Source: CAVVJA01 sp963779485 (lineage in GTDB: Bacteria > Actinomycetota > Actinomycetes > Mycobacteriales > Jatrophihabitantaceae). Taken from it: a stretch of DNA of 64,000 bases. Positions 53,978-62,847 of this stretch are shown here, piece after piece (the stretch's first letter is position 1; each line of letters opens with the position of its first letter). The notes under the pieces were generated by a model. The model saw only the letters and a program-made list of their open reading frames with translations. It ran no database searches and was not told where the DNA came from. The position numbers and the translations under genes are program-made. The stretch covers positions 62,001-126,000 of the forward strand of contig CAVZYJ010000017.1 of NCBI GenBank assembly GCA_963779485.1, written 5' to 3'.

Positions 53978-55282
53978 TCAGACGGCCACCGGCTCTGGCT
54001 GGCGCGCCTCAACGAACCTATGGAGCGCGCCCACGGATCCGAGGGTCAGGAAGATGCAGCTCGCGGCCATTGGGAAGGAGAAGGCGTCGAAGAACGCGAA
54101 GCTGGCCAGTGCCGATGCGGTCGAGGCCGCGAGGGCGGTGCCCAGCGACGCGTCCGCTGTCTCGATGGCCCGGCGGCGGGTCCGCAACGCGCTCACCAAC
54201 CCGGATACCAGCAAGCCGAGGAACGCCATCATTCCGACGATGCCGGTGTCGATCAGCAGCCCGAGGTACTGGTCGTCCAGGATCCGGTAGGCCGGCATGA
54301 ACGTGAGGAAACCACGCCCGAACAGGGGCGCTCGCTCGATGAACTCGAACGCGACGGAAAAGCTGCCAGTACGCGACTGCGCGCTGCTGTCGGCGGAGAT
54401 ACCGGTGAACAGTTGCAAGATCGTGCCGATCAAACCGGGCACCGCGACGAAGACCGCTGCTCCAAGTGCGACAATCGCGGCGTAGGCGCGGCGACGCATT
54501 CCGACCGTCCATGTGGGGAGCACAAAACAGAGCACAACGATCGTGCTCACGACGGCGGAGCGCGAGATGGAGATCGGCACCGCGAACCCGATGGCGACCA
54601 CCGGGTACCACCGGCGCACGACATTGCGATGGGTGTTCGTCAACGCGTAATGCAACGCGAGCGGGAGAATCATGGTCAGCGCGGCGCCGAACTCGATCGG
54701 GTGCACGGCCGTCCCGGCCGGCCGCACCAGGCCGTTGCGGCCGTAGATGCTGATGAGCGACTGGTTCTCCTGCAGGCCGGGGATCTGGATGTAGTTGGTG
54801 AACGGCTGCTTGGTGACGAACTGCAGCAGCCCCAGCGTGGCGAGCGCACCGCCCGCGAACACCAGCCGGCGCAGGAGCACATCGAGCCGGTCCCGCGACG
54901 GGATCAGGTCCATGGTGGTGAGCAGGATGCCGGCCCACGCGGCAACCAGCAGCAACGCGGCGTCGGCGGACCGGCCTTCGGCGGGCATCATCGAACGCGA
55001 GTTGGCCGCGATGTAGCTCAAGATCACCGCGATCACGAACACCCACAGCAGCCAACGCACCGGCTGCTTCACTCCGCGGATTAGGGAGGGATTACTCGCG
55101 AACGTGACCAGCCAGCCCGCGAACAGGCAGACGCCGAGGATCTCGGCCGGTGTGCCCGCAACGCCGAGCGGCCCGACGATCAGCTCGGACGGTATGGCAA
55201 ACAGCGCCAGGATGAACACCGACAACAGGGTGACGGCGTCCACGGACGACGCTCGTCGCGACCGCGCGAGGACACGGCTCAT
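53978..55282 (-). CDS. O-antigen ligase/Wzy-type polymerase family membrane protein
   Basis: This 434-residue protein has about 10-12 hydrophobic segments and a large central loop (about 150-215) containing GRNGLVRPAGTAVHPIEFG, then the family motif SISRSAVV. This is the pattern of the O-antigen ligase (Wzy/WaaL) superfamily, which polymerises or attaches lipid-linked oligosaccharides. ATG 55282 is used; the frame is open 15 codons further. It is divergent from the second Wzz-like gene, a natural functional partner. Confidence 0.83.
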   Translation of the reverse strand: MSRVLARSRRASSVDAVTLLSVFILALFAIPSELIVGPLGVAGTPAEILGVCLFAGWLVTFASNPSLIRGVKQPVRWLLWVFVIAVILSYIAANSRSMMPAEGRSADAALLLVAAWAGILLTTMDLIPSRDRLDVLLRRLVFAGGALATLGLLQFVTKQPFTNYIQIPGLQENQSLISIYGRNGLVRPAGTAVHPIEFGAALTMILPLALHYALTNTHRNVVRRWYPVVAIGFAVPISISRSAVVSTIVVLCFVLPTWTVGMRRRAYAAIVALGAAVFVAVPGLIGTILQLFTGISADSSAQSRTGSFSVAFEFIERAPLFGRGFLTFMPAYRILDDQYLGLLIDTGIVGMMAFLGLLVSGLVSALRTRRRAIETADASLGTALAASTASALASFAFFDAFSFPMAASCIFLTLGSVGALHRFVEARQPEPVAV

Positions 55283-55405
55283 GACTCGGACCGGCCTCCC
55301 CCTGGCGTTTCGCGGTGTGTAGTCCACGGTGCCCGGCCGCAGTTCGCTCCTGTAAGATCATGGTAACGGCTGGCTGCAAAGAGTCGCCAACTGGGGGCCA
55401 AGGAA

Positions 55406-56119
55406 ATGTCGCGTTCGACGGTCGGTGCACCGGTCGCGACGGCCTTCTCGCCGACCCCGACCGCTGGGTCCGCCCGGCGCCGCCTCGTCAGCATCGTCGC
55501 CGTGTGCCTGTCGGGCGTGCTGATCACCGCGGGGCTTAGCTACCGGGTCCTGCACAAGCCGGGTGTGTACCTCGCGCAGGTAAACGTACTGTTCCTGCCC
55601 CCCAAGAGCGGGCTTCAGCCCAACGCGCTGCTGAGCAACTCCGAAAGCCTCGTGTCCGTCGCCGGCGCCGTCGGCAAGATGGTCGACCCGGATCCGACGG
55701 CCAGCCACATTGTGTCGCCGATGGTGAACCTCGCCAACGAAGGTGTGCGCAGTGGTTACTCTGTGTCATTACCAAACGATGGCGGTCAGTTCGCGAACAA
55801 CTTCGACCGCGCGCTGCTCAACGTGCAGGTCGTCGCGCCGACAGCGACCCAGGCCGTGGGGACCACCCAGCGGCTGGTCGACGAGATCAACAGCAAGCTG
55901 ACGACCTGGCAGGACGACAACCAGGTGGCCGCGGTCAACCAGATCCAGACCAGCCTGAACCCGGCCAAGATCCAGGAGTTCCACCTCACCGGCAGTCGAG
56001 TGCGGGCGGGCCTAGCGACGATCGGGCTGGGCCTCGCGCTCACCGTCGCCGCGATGATCGTGCTGCCGCGCCGGTTGGCGCGCTGGCAACCGTCCTGGCG
56101 ACGCCCGCGGGCGTCATAG
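55406..56119 (+). CDS. Wzz-like polysaccharide chain-length protein
   Basis: This is a 237-residue protein with two membrane helices (about 28-47 and 204-223) flanking an extracytoplasmic domain, the topology of chain-length determinant proteins. The C-terminal cytoplasmic tail is short and lacks a tyrosine kinase. The ATG at 55406 follows AAGGA. Together with the broken Wzz-like gene at 52739 it makes a second copy, and this one is intact. It presumably acts with the Wzy-like protein next to it. Confidence 0.75.
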   Translation: MSRSTVGAPVATAFSPTPTAGSARRRLVSIVAVCLSGVLITAGLSYRVLHKPGVYLAQVNVLFLPPKSGLQPNALLSNSESLVSVAGAVGKMVDPDPTASHIVSPMVNLANEGVRSGYSVSLPNDGGQFANNFDRALLNVQVVAPTATQAVGTTQRLVDEINSKLTTWQDDNQVAAVNQIQTSLNPAKIQEFHLTGSRVRAGLATIGLGLALTVAAMIVLPRRLARWQPSWRRPRAS

Positions 56120-56150
56120 CGACGTTGTGCTCAGCTCCTAAACAAAGGCC

Positions 56151-56179
56151 TTACACTGAGTCGCGGTGCGGTGTATAGT
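56151..56179 (+). promoter_or_regulatory. Sigma-70-type promoter
   Basis: TTACAC (56151-56156) and TATAGT (56174-56179) are 17 bp apart, a good match to housekeeping promoter geometry. Transcription would start near 56186. The next feature is GGGGGAGA (56199-56206) eight bases before the ATG at 56215. Confidence 0.55.
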
Positions 56180-56214
56180 CTCGTTGCCGCGCTTCTTCGG
56201 GGGAGAAAGCCATA

Positions 56215-56976
56215 ATGACGGCGTCGTCTGTTTCGTCCGACGCGCTTGCGCGCGCCGTCGGTACGCTGCAATCTGATTACCAAGCGCAGCTGACTGATTA
56301 CGTTCGATTAACTACGGCTGTCGAGAAGGCGGAAGTGTTCTGGGCACCCGTCGGACCCAAACGCGCCACGCTAGGACGGCCGGCCGGGCCCGGCCTGGCG
56401 TCGGTGGTCGGCGATCCCCGGCGGCTCATGCGCCGGGTCGCGGGGTATCCCGCCGCCGTGCCGGCCGGCTACGACCGGGGGGCGCCGGCGCTCGTCGAGC
56501 TGCGTGGGCCGGCCGAGCTGGACCTGGCCTGCCGGCTGCTCGCGCAGGCGCTCGACGCGCCACCCGGCGAGGTCGTCCCGCGCCGCACCACCACCGCATA
56601 CCCCGAGCCATTGCACCTGCGGACCTGGGCCTTGCTCGACCAGGCCGAGGCGCTGTGCTGCGCCATGACTGTGTGCGTCGGCGACGTGCTCGTAGTGCGC
56701 GCCCTCGCGACCCGGCCTGCGCAGCAACGACGGGGCCACGCGAGCGCGCTGCTGTGCGCGCTGCACGACCTGCACGAGCGGACCGGGGTCGTCACCGACT
56801 TCGCGCTGGCTGCGCCGGATGGCCAGCATGGGCTGTTCGAGCGTCTGGGCTACCGTCCGGTCGAATCAACGACTGGGTCGGGGCGGTCGGATGCTCGCCC
56901 GGGCCAGCAGCAGCTCCGGCGGATCGCAGACCACCGCGCGTCGCATCGGAGCGCGCGCCTACGGATTGGCAGCTAA
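56215..56976 (+). CDS. GNAT-like acetyltransferase
   Basis: The product is 253 residues. An unusual N-terminal part of about 90 residues precedes a GNAT domain (about 95-225) with the acetyl-CoA loop QQRRGHASALL near 165 and the closing FERLGYRPVE. The last 30 residues are low in complexity. It has its own promoter and ribosome site. It opens a run with a second GNAT-like protein, an adenylate-forming enzyme and ATP-grasp ligases, suggesting acylation of an amine in a shared pathway. Confidence 0.72.
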   Translation: MTASSVSSDALARAVGTLQSDYQAQLTDYVRLTTAVEKAEVFWAPVGPKRATLGRPAGPGLASVVGDPRRLMRRVAGYPAAVPAGYDRGAPALVELRGPAELDLACRLLAQALDAPPGEVVPRRTTTAYPEPLHLRTWALLDQAEALCCAMTVCVGDVLVVRALATRPAQQRRGHASALLCALHDLHERTGVVTDFALAAPDGQHGLFERLGYRPVESTTGSGRSDARPGQQQLRRIADHRASHRSARLRIGS

Positions 56977-56978
56977 TC

Positions 56979-57767
56979 ATTATCAACGAGCTATCGACTC
57001 CGATCGCCCCGCGCGCCGAGGATCTGCCGGCCCTGTATGCCGCGTACGAGCGCACTGCGCGCCACTGGGTGACAGGCGGCCCGTGCCGCCCCGAGACGTT
57101 GATCACCCTGTCCTGGCGGCCGGGCGGTGCCAATTCTGTCCTGGTGTACGGAGCGGATTCACGTTCGCTCATCGACATCGCTCGCGAGCTCGACCAGCTG
57201 AGATCGCCGGCCGTGATCGTCGTCGCCGGTCCAGCCCTCGGCAACGTCCAGACGATCGCCGATGCGGGTTGGGTTTGCATCGGTGTCCGTCCATTCATGC
57301 AGCGACCGGCTCAATTCGGCAGCCTTCCTGCCGACCCACCACGCCCAGGCCGGTCGGTCTTCACCGAGCTCACAACCCGCGCTGAGATGCGTGAGGCTTG
57401 GCGGCTCTCCAGTGCGGCGTTGGGTGGCGACACGGGTCCGGTGGTCTCGGACATCGAGACCCTCGACGGTTTGCGGGTATGGGCATTGCGCGAAGACGAC
57501 GAGATCATCAGCTGCGCGAGCACGGTTGAGGTTGAAGGCATTATCGGCGTGTGGAATGTGGCGACTAGAGAATCGCGCCAGCGATCTGGATTCGGCACCC
57601 GGCTATTGCAATCGGTGCACACCGCATGCGAGCACTCGAGCAATGTCGAGCACTTCTTGCTCCATTCCTCGCCCACGGGATCTACGCTTTACGAATCGCT
57701 CGGTTACCGCACCATTGAGTGGTGGCAGGCCTGGTCTCGCCCGCGTTGGGTACTAGGTGGCGCATGA
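56979..57767 (+). CDS. GNAT-like protein with unclear start
   Basis: The reading frame encodes an N-terminal domain of about 110 residues followed by a GNAT domain (about 125-255) with RQRSGFGTRLLQSVH and LYESLGYR. No ATG, GTG or TTG occurs in frame between the stop of the previous gene and the GTG at 57069, although residues before that look coding. An ATT at 56979 is therefore the boundary I give. The true start may be ATT, the GTG at 57069, or a fusion to the previous gene through a frameshift. It ends overlapping the region before the adenylate-forming gene. Confidence 0.6.
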   Translation: MINELSTPIAPRAEDLPALYAAYERTARHWVTGGPCRPETLITLSWRPGGANSVLVYGADSRSLIDIARELDQLRSPAVIVVAGPALGNVQTIADAGWVCIGVRPFMQRPAQFGSLPADPPRPGRSVFTELTTRAEMREAWRLSSAALGGDTGPVVSDIETLDGLRVWALREDDEIISCASTVEVEGIIGVWNVATRESRQRSGFGTRLLQSVHTACEHSSNVEHFLLHSSPTGSTLYESLGYRTIEWWQAWSRPRWVLGGA

Positions 57768-57834
57768 GCGCCGGTCAACCGGCTGGCATCGGTTTCAACG
57801 CGACATGATCCACAGTTCTGTTAACATTTCCCGA

Positions 57835-59223
57835 ATGCCACCTAGTGCTGCCGACGTGACCGGCTCGAGCTACGCGGAACTGGTGCAGCGCCAGCGGGCC
57901 GAGTTGCAAGATGCCTACTTGCGCGGCGTCCGGCGCCTGCGGTGGGACGCTGACCGTCTGGCCGCCGAGCGGCAACGCCTCCTGCGCGAATTGCTCACGT
58001 GGGCCGCCGCGCGTTCGCCGTTCTGGCAGGAACGGCTGGCCGGACGGAACCTCGAGACCTTCACCGAGGCCGACCTGCCATCTCTGCCGATTCTGACCAG
58101 GGCCGAGATGATGGATAACTTCGATCGTCTGGTCACCGTCCCCGGTTTGACGCGCGACCGGGTCTCCGAGTACGTCGAGCATCTGGATGCCGACCGGTAC
58201 CTCGATGGCGGATACCGCGCGATCAAGACCTCAGGGACCACTGGCACCAATGGGCTCCACGTCTACGGATGGGACGCGTTCGTCACGTTCGTGATGCAGG
58301 GCTCCCGGTGGACCGGTCGACGTGGAGAAGCTCCCGGCTCGGTGCTCGCGCAGGTGTTCTCGTGCAACCCGAGGCACGAATCCGGCATCTTCTACGCTTT
58401 TAGCACCTTCGAGAGCGGCGGCCCGGCGTCGCACTGCTTCGGCGGCGGGATGCCCATCCGGGAGCTTGTCGACGCTCTCAATTCGGCCCAGCCGAAGGTG
58501 GAGGCCCTGCAAGGATGGCCGAGCACCATCCGCTTGCTCGCCCTGGAAGCGCTCGCCGGTCGGCTGACGCTCGCACCGACGTGGGTGAGCGTCGCGGGCG
58601 AGGTGTGCAACCCGTCCGTGCGCGAGGCGGTGCGCGCCGCGTGGGGTATCGAACCGTCGGAGTTCTGGGGTTGTTGCGAAGGAACCTACGCGTTTCCGTG
58701 CGGTGTCGGAGAAGGGATGCACATCTCCGACGACCTGGTGATCCTGGAGCCGGTGGATGCGCAGGGCAACGCCGTGCCCTACGGCCAGCCCGCGGATCGA
58801 GTCCTGTTGACGAATCTGTACAACCTGAGCCAGCCGCTGATCCGCTACGACATCGCCAACGCCATGACAATGACGGATGCGCCGTGTCCGTGCGGCTGCG
58901 CCCATCGGCGTATCACCGCGATCCACGCGCGCTTGAACGGTGCGTTCTCGTACCCGGACGGCGCGACCGTGCCCCGTCAAAACCTCGAGAAGCTCCTGCT
59001 GGCCTGGCCCGGTGTGGCGGACTTCTACGTCGAGCAGACAGCTCGCGGCGCGGATATCTCCGTCGTGCCCTACGGTCCCTATGACGGTGAGCGACTGCGC
59101 GCCGAGCTGGTCGCTCTGCTGGCGGGGCATGGTGTTCCCGATCCCGAGGTCGACGTGCGCGAGGTCGCGGAGCCCAAGCGGCTGTGGACCGGCAAGGTGC
59201 GTCAGTTCGCGCCCTTGTCCTGA
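57835..59223 (+). CDS. PaaK/CapK-like adenylate-forming enzyme (paralog 2)
   Basis: The product is 462 residues and activates a carboxylic acid as an acyl-adenylate. It has the P-loop KTSGTTGTNG near 130, WGCCEGTY near 280, the LIRYDIANA motif, a CPCGCAHRR cysteine cluster and the final lysine region WTGKVRQF. I chose ATG 57835 since it gives the same length and N-terminus as the paralog at 26997-28385; in-frame starts at 57757 and 57805 exist. Position between GNATs and ATP-grasp ligases suggests it supplies an activated acid to that pathway. Confidence 0.8.
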   Translation: MPPSAADVTGSSYAELVQRQRAELQDAYLRGVRRLRWDADRLAAERQRLLRELLTWAAARSPFWQERLAGRNLETFTEADLPSLPILTRAEMMDNFDRLVTVPGLTRDRVSEYVEHLDADRYLDGGYRAIKTSGTTGTNGLHVYGWDAFVTFVMQGSRWTGRRGEAPGSVLAQVFSCNPRHESGIFYAFSTFESGGPASHCFGGGMPIRELVDALNSAQPKVEALQGWPSTIRLLALEALAGRLTLAPTWVSVAGEVCNPSVREAVRAAWGIEPSEFWGCCEGTYAFPCGVGEGMHISDDLVILEPVDAQGNAVPYGQPADRVLLTNLYNLSQPLIRYDIANAMTMTDAPCPCGCAHRRITAIHARLNGAFSYPDGATVPRQNLEKLLLAWPGVADFYVEQTARGADISVVPYGPYDGERLRAELVALLAGHGVPDPEVDVREVAEPKRLWTGKVRQFAPLS

Positions 59224-59378
59224 CGAGCGACCCAGCATGACGGGCGGTATCGGCGGCTTGCCTGCGCGCCGATGAGGCATCGGTCAGTCGGTACTTACCC
59301 GCTGTGAGTCCGGCCTCACAACCGAGGTCAGTTTTATCGCGATTTGTCCTGCAGTACCAGATACGGGATCCTACTCCA

Positions 59379-60674
59379 ATGGACGGATCCTCCGGCTTTG
59401 CGCGTTGCGAGCAGAGACCGAGTGGCCGGCTGGCGATCATGTTCGGCCCCCACGTGCCCATCCTGCAATTGGCCGAGCTTGCGACCGATAGCCGGCAACT
59501 GCTCTGGCTCATCGATCGCGAAAGCGAAGACGTCGAGGCTCCGCTACGTGTGCTCAACCGGCTCGGCACGGTCGTGGACATCACCGGCCTCGACGCCGAT
59601 CAGGCCGCCGACCGCGTGGCTAGGTTCTCGCCGGACGGCATCATTGCCTTCGCGGACTCGGATTTAATGCGCGCCTCGCAGATAGGGATTCGACTCGGCC
59701 TGCAGGTGAACTCGCCCGATTCGGTGATGAAGCTGACGAACAAGTACGCACAACGAATAGCGCTCAGCGCCGCGGGTTTGCCGGTTCCTCGCTTTTGGCC
59801 GGTACCTGCGCACCTCAACGCAGCGAGCCGCGACGAGCTGCTCTTTGACATCAGCTTTCCGGTCATCGTCAAGCCGCAGGAAGGCGCCGGGAGCCAGGAC
59901 GTGCTGGCGGCGGCGGACCGGAGGGCCATGCGAGGCATTCTTGACGCCAACGCTCGCTGCGCGCGGCCCACGAAGCTCATCGTCGAGGAATTGCTGGCGG
60001 ACGGCTGGTCGCGACTTGAGCATCCGTACGCCGACTTCATCTCCGTCGAGAGCATCGTGTCCTGCGGCCAGCTCAGCCACCTCGCGGTGACCGGGCGGTC
60101 CCGCCTGCAGGAGCCGTTCATCGAGACCGGTAACTTCATTCCTACCAACCTGGCCGACGACGTGGTCGACGACGTGGTACAGGTCGCTGGCCGGGCGATT
60201 CAAGCCCTCGAAGCGACCACCGGCGTCTTCCACACCGAGATCAAGATCACTCCGAACGGACCGCGGGTCATCGAGGTCAACGGCCGCATCGGCGGCACCA
60301 TCCCAGAGCTGCTTGCCCTGGCCACTAAGCAGGACGTCTCCTTGCTGGACCTCGCGTGCCGCGTCGCGCTCGGGGAGCGGATCGCCGTCGAGGGTCTGTT
60401 GTCGTGCGAACAAGTGGGCTATTCCCTGCGAGTGCCGCCTCCGATCGATGCGGTGCGCCTGGTCCAGCTCGACGGTGTCGACGCAATCAGCCACATCCCA
60501 GGCGTCACCGCATTCGAGATCATGCGCGGGGTAGGCGATCCGGTGGACTGGCGCAAAGGATGGGACGGCTGCATCTACTACGCACTCGGCGCGGCGGACA
60601 GCCACGAGGGCATGTGGCAGGCGCGGGAGCAAGTCATGCGGACGGTCAAGGTTGAGTTCGACCGGCGGCGGTAG
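59379..60674 (+). CDS. ATP-grasp ligase (paralog 1)
   Basis: The product is 431 residues with a pre-ATP-grasp domain (about 20-130), then ATP-grasp subdomains. The nucleotide lysine is K165 in VIVKPQEGAGS, and the magnesium site is HTEIKITPNGPRVIEVNGR (Glu and Asn near 299-301). Such enzymes activate a carboxylate as an acyl phosphate and join it to an amine or thiol, as in L-amino-acid ligases. ATG 59379 is preferred; GTG 59304 would add 25 residues. It converges with the flavoprotein gene, 23 bp away. Confidence 0.8.
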   Translation: MDGSSGFARCEQRPSGRLAIMFGPHVPILQLAELATDSRQLLWLIDRESEDVEAPLRVLNRLGTVVDITGLDADQAADRVARFSPDGIIAFADSDLMRASQIGIRLGLQVNSPDSVMKLTNKYAQRIALSAAGLPVPRFWPVPAHLNAASRDELLFDISFPVIVKPQEGAGSQDVLAAADRRAMRGILDANARCARPTKLIVEELLADGWSRLEHPYADFISVESIVSCGQLSHLAVTGRSRLQEPFIETGNFIPTNLADDVVDDVVQVAGRAIQALEATTGVFHTEIKITPNGPRVIEVNGRIGGTIPELLALATKQDVSLLDLACRVALGERIAVEGLLSCEQVGYSLRVPPPIDAVRLVQLDGVDAISHIPGVTAFEIMRGVGDPVDWRKGWDGCIYYALGAADSHEGMWQAREQVMRTVKVEFDRRR

Positions 60675-60697
60675 TCGATCGGCAATCCAGCCAACGG

Positions 60698-62521
60698 TCA
60701 GTCGGCGTTGAGAATCTCCGTGACGCACGCTTGCGCGTCGAGCACGGCACGAATCCGGCTCTTCGGCGACGGGATGTAGTGGGTGAAATAGCGCGATCCC
60801 TCGGTCAGCACCCCGAACACCGAGATGTTGCGCTGGACGCGGCCCTCGATGTCGTACGGGTGGAAGTCCTCGCTGATCGCGACGCTGCCGACGGCCACGT
60901 CGCCGTACTGCAGCTGGGTGAGCCGGCCCATGCGGTAGAGGCGGGAGAGCAGCGGCGACGCGCTGCGGCCCAGGGAGGGCATGTCGAGGTGACCGCAGAT
61001 CACCGACGGCAGCGTCTTGGTGTGGCCGATGTCCAGGTGCGTCGAAGTGAACACCGCTCGACCCTGGTCGTCGGTCCGCACGATCGGGTCGGGCCCGAAT
61101 GTCACCTTGACGATGCCCGCATCGATCAGTGCGAGTAGCTGCTGCGAGCGCATCGCGGGCGGCCCCGCCTCGAGCCGGTTGATGCGGCCCTTGATGTGCT
61201 CCTTGAAGTCGATGTAGGACTCCAGCGACAGGCCGCCGAACTCCACGACGGACCGGATGTCGTCGCGCAGGATGCGTAGCACAAGCTCGGCCGCCTTCAC
61301 GGGGCTCCCGGAAGGCATCAAGGCCTCGTCGAGGTCTTCCTCGAGCATGGCGCAGAAGTGCTTCTGGTACTCCTCGGCCGACGTGTAGTGCTGCTGTTCA
61401 CCGGCAAACAGGTGTGCTTCGGGGTCGAAGGTGCCGTGCCGGATGGCGAGCTTGCTGGCCGCCTGATCGAACGTGTTGGCCAGCCACGCCCGGCGCAGCG
61501 TCTCCCACACTCGCTCGGCACCCTCCGGTCCGTATGCGTTGCGGGCGGCCTGCACGTAGTAGCTCGCGCGCATCTCGGTGAACAGCAGCGGGAGTAGCTC
61601 GCTGCGCAGGTCGACCGGGCGGCGGCCGAGCCGGCCCGCCCCGCTGCCGCGGATGGCCGCGAAAACCTCGGGGGTGCAGACCACCGGACGATACTCGCCC
61701 GTTGGGTCGATGCCGGTGACCGACTTCGCGCAGTACGGCACACCGGAGCGCGAGTAGAGGTAGATCACCGGCTCGCGCCCGCTGGGCTGGTAGACCTTGC
61801 GGGACCTTGCGTCTAGGAACCGGCCGCCGCGGCCGGTGGTGAGCGCCGCGATGACGTCGTAGGCGACCTGACCTGCGCCCGAGAGGGCGATCTCCTCGCC
61901 CGGTGCGGGCGAGGAGTCCAGCACCTCGACCGGGTACGGCGATCGGCAGACGACTTCCCCGGGTGCCGGGTCCGACGGGCGGTTGGGCGTATGCCCGGAC
62001 GTCAGCACGACGTGGTTGACCTGGATGGACCGGCCGTCATCGAGCACGACCCGCTCGCGATCCCCGGCCTCCGCGACGATGTCCGTGGCCGCGGTTCGGT
62101 ACCGGACGACCTCGACGAGCGGCGGGAGCTCGGCGAGCAAGGTCTCGTAGAACCACGCCAGGTACTCACCCATGAGCCGTCGCGGCAGGTAGTCACCAGC
62201 CGCGATCGGGATTCCGCCAACGCCGATAACGCACTCCCCGTCGACCCACGCGTAGCCGCGCTGCCGCACCCACTCGAACAGGCTCAGGCCGTACCCCGGC
62301 GTGACAGCGTCGTCGGCCGTCGCATACAGGGACAGCTGACCACAGGTGTTGTTGAGCACCAAGTAGTCAGGCTGGTCCGGGTTGTACGCAACGCCGCCGA
62401 GCCGGCCAGGCTCGATGGCGTGGATCCGGGTGGCAGTACCACACCGGCGTGCGGTGTCGATCGTGCGCTCCAACACACACAGACCCCACGCGCCCAGGCC
62501 GACAACGGCAATGTCGATCAT
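60698..62521 (-). CDS. FAD/NAD(P)-binding protein
   Basis: The product is 607 residues and opens with the dinucleotide motif AVVGLGAWGLCVLE, then a Rossmann-like module of the NAD_binding_9 type (with HIAIEPGRLGG-like charged strand end near 38 and a second glycine-rich ALSGAGQVAYDV near 205). The C-terminal 250 residues match nothing I recognise. It could oxidise or hydroxylate an intermediate. GGGGGG lies just before ATG 62521. It is flanked on both sides by the two ATP-grasp genes. Confidence 0.72.
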   Translation of the reverse strand: MIDIAVVGLGAWGLCVLERTIDTARRCGTATRIHAIEPGRLGGVAYNPDQPDYLVLNNTCGQLSLYATADDAVTPGYGLSLFEWVRQRGYAWVDGECVIGVGGIPIAAGDYLPRRLMGEYLAWFYETLLAELPPLVEVVRYRTAATDIVAEAGDRERVVLDDGRSIQVNHVVLTSGHTPNRPSDPAPGEVVCRSPYPVEVLDSSPAPGEEIALSGAGQVAYDVIAALTTGRGGRFLDARSRKVYQPSGREPVIYLYSRSGVPYCAKSVTGIDPTGEYRPVVCTPEVFAAIRGSGAGRLGRRPVDLRSELLPLLFTEMRASYYVQAARNAYGPEGAERVWETLRRAWLANTFDQAASKLAIRHGTFDPEAHLFAGEQQHYTSAEEYQKHFCAMLEEDLDEALMPSGSPVKAAELVLRILRDDIRSVVEFGGLSLESYIDFKEHIKGRINRLEAGPPAMRSQQLLALIDAGIVKVTFGPDPIVRTDDQGRAVFTSTHLDIGHTKTLPSVICGHLDMPSLGRSASPLLSRLYRMGRLTQLQYGDVAVGSVAISEDFHPYDIEGRVQRNISVFGVLTEGSRYFTHYIPSPKSRIRAVLDAQACVTEILNAD

Positions 62522-62843
62522 GAAACCCCCCGTGTTCCCCCGTGACGGCTCGTAGCTGCGGTGCCGTAAGCGCAGCAAGCCGACTCGGTGACTTTACCGC
62601 CACAACACGTGCCTGCCAAGCCGGAACGGTCGATCAGGTGTCGCAGGCGGGATCACGAAGGATCGCTCGCGGTGCGGCCCTCGTCGCGACAGAGGGTGGC
62701 CGGTCGGCGCTACCATGTGCCGCACCGGCGTGGGGTCCCCGCCGGGACGCCGGCCGCAGACCAGGCGCCGGAGCCATCGGGTCAGGAGCGGATATGCAGC
62801 TGCGACCAACCACGTCCGCGCGCCGGCCGGTTTCCTGCCGCCC
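62522..62843. other. 322-bp divergent intergenic region
   Basis: This gap separates the minus-strand flavoprotein gene from the plus-strand ATP-grasp gene and should contain both promoters. I found no clear -35/-10 pair. It does contain a 17-codon reading frame with its own ribosome site (62794-62847), listed separately. No other repeat or RNA gene was seen. Confidence 0.5.
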
Positions 62844-62847
62844 ATGA
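62794..62847 (+). CDS. Possible 17-residue leader peptide of the ATP-grasp gene
   Basis: ATG at 62794 follows AGGAG with a five-base gap. The frame encodes MQLRPTTSARRPVSCRP and stops with TGA overlapping the ATP-grasp ATG (ATGA). The ATP-grasp gene lacks a ribosome site of its own, so this frame may deliver ribosomes to it by coupling. It could also be a chance frame. It is basic and has one Cys; nothing marks it as a modified precursor peptide. Confidence 0.4.
   Translation: MQLRPTTSARRPVSCRP

Noticed and set aside
53441..55084. A 547-codon + strand frame across the Wzz-like tail and the Wzy-like gene
   Set aside because: It is antisense to the membrane polymerase and rich in Arg/Gly/His with no domain; the minus-strand protein is clearly real.
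59237..59275. 12-codon frame between the adenylate-forming and ATP-grasp genes, considered as a precursor peptide
   Set aside because: No convincing ribosome site, very short and not rich in modifiable residues.
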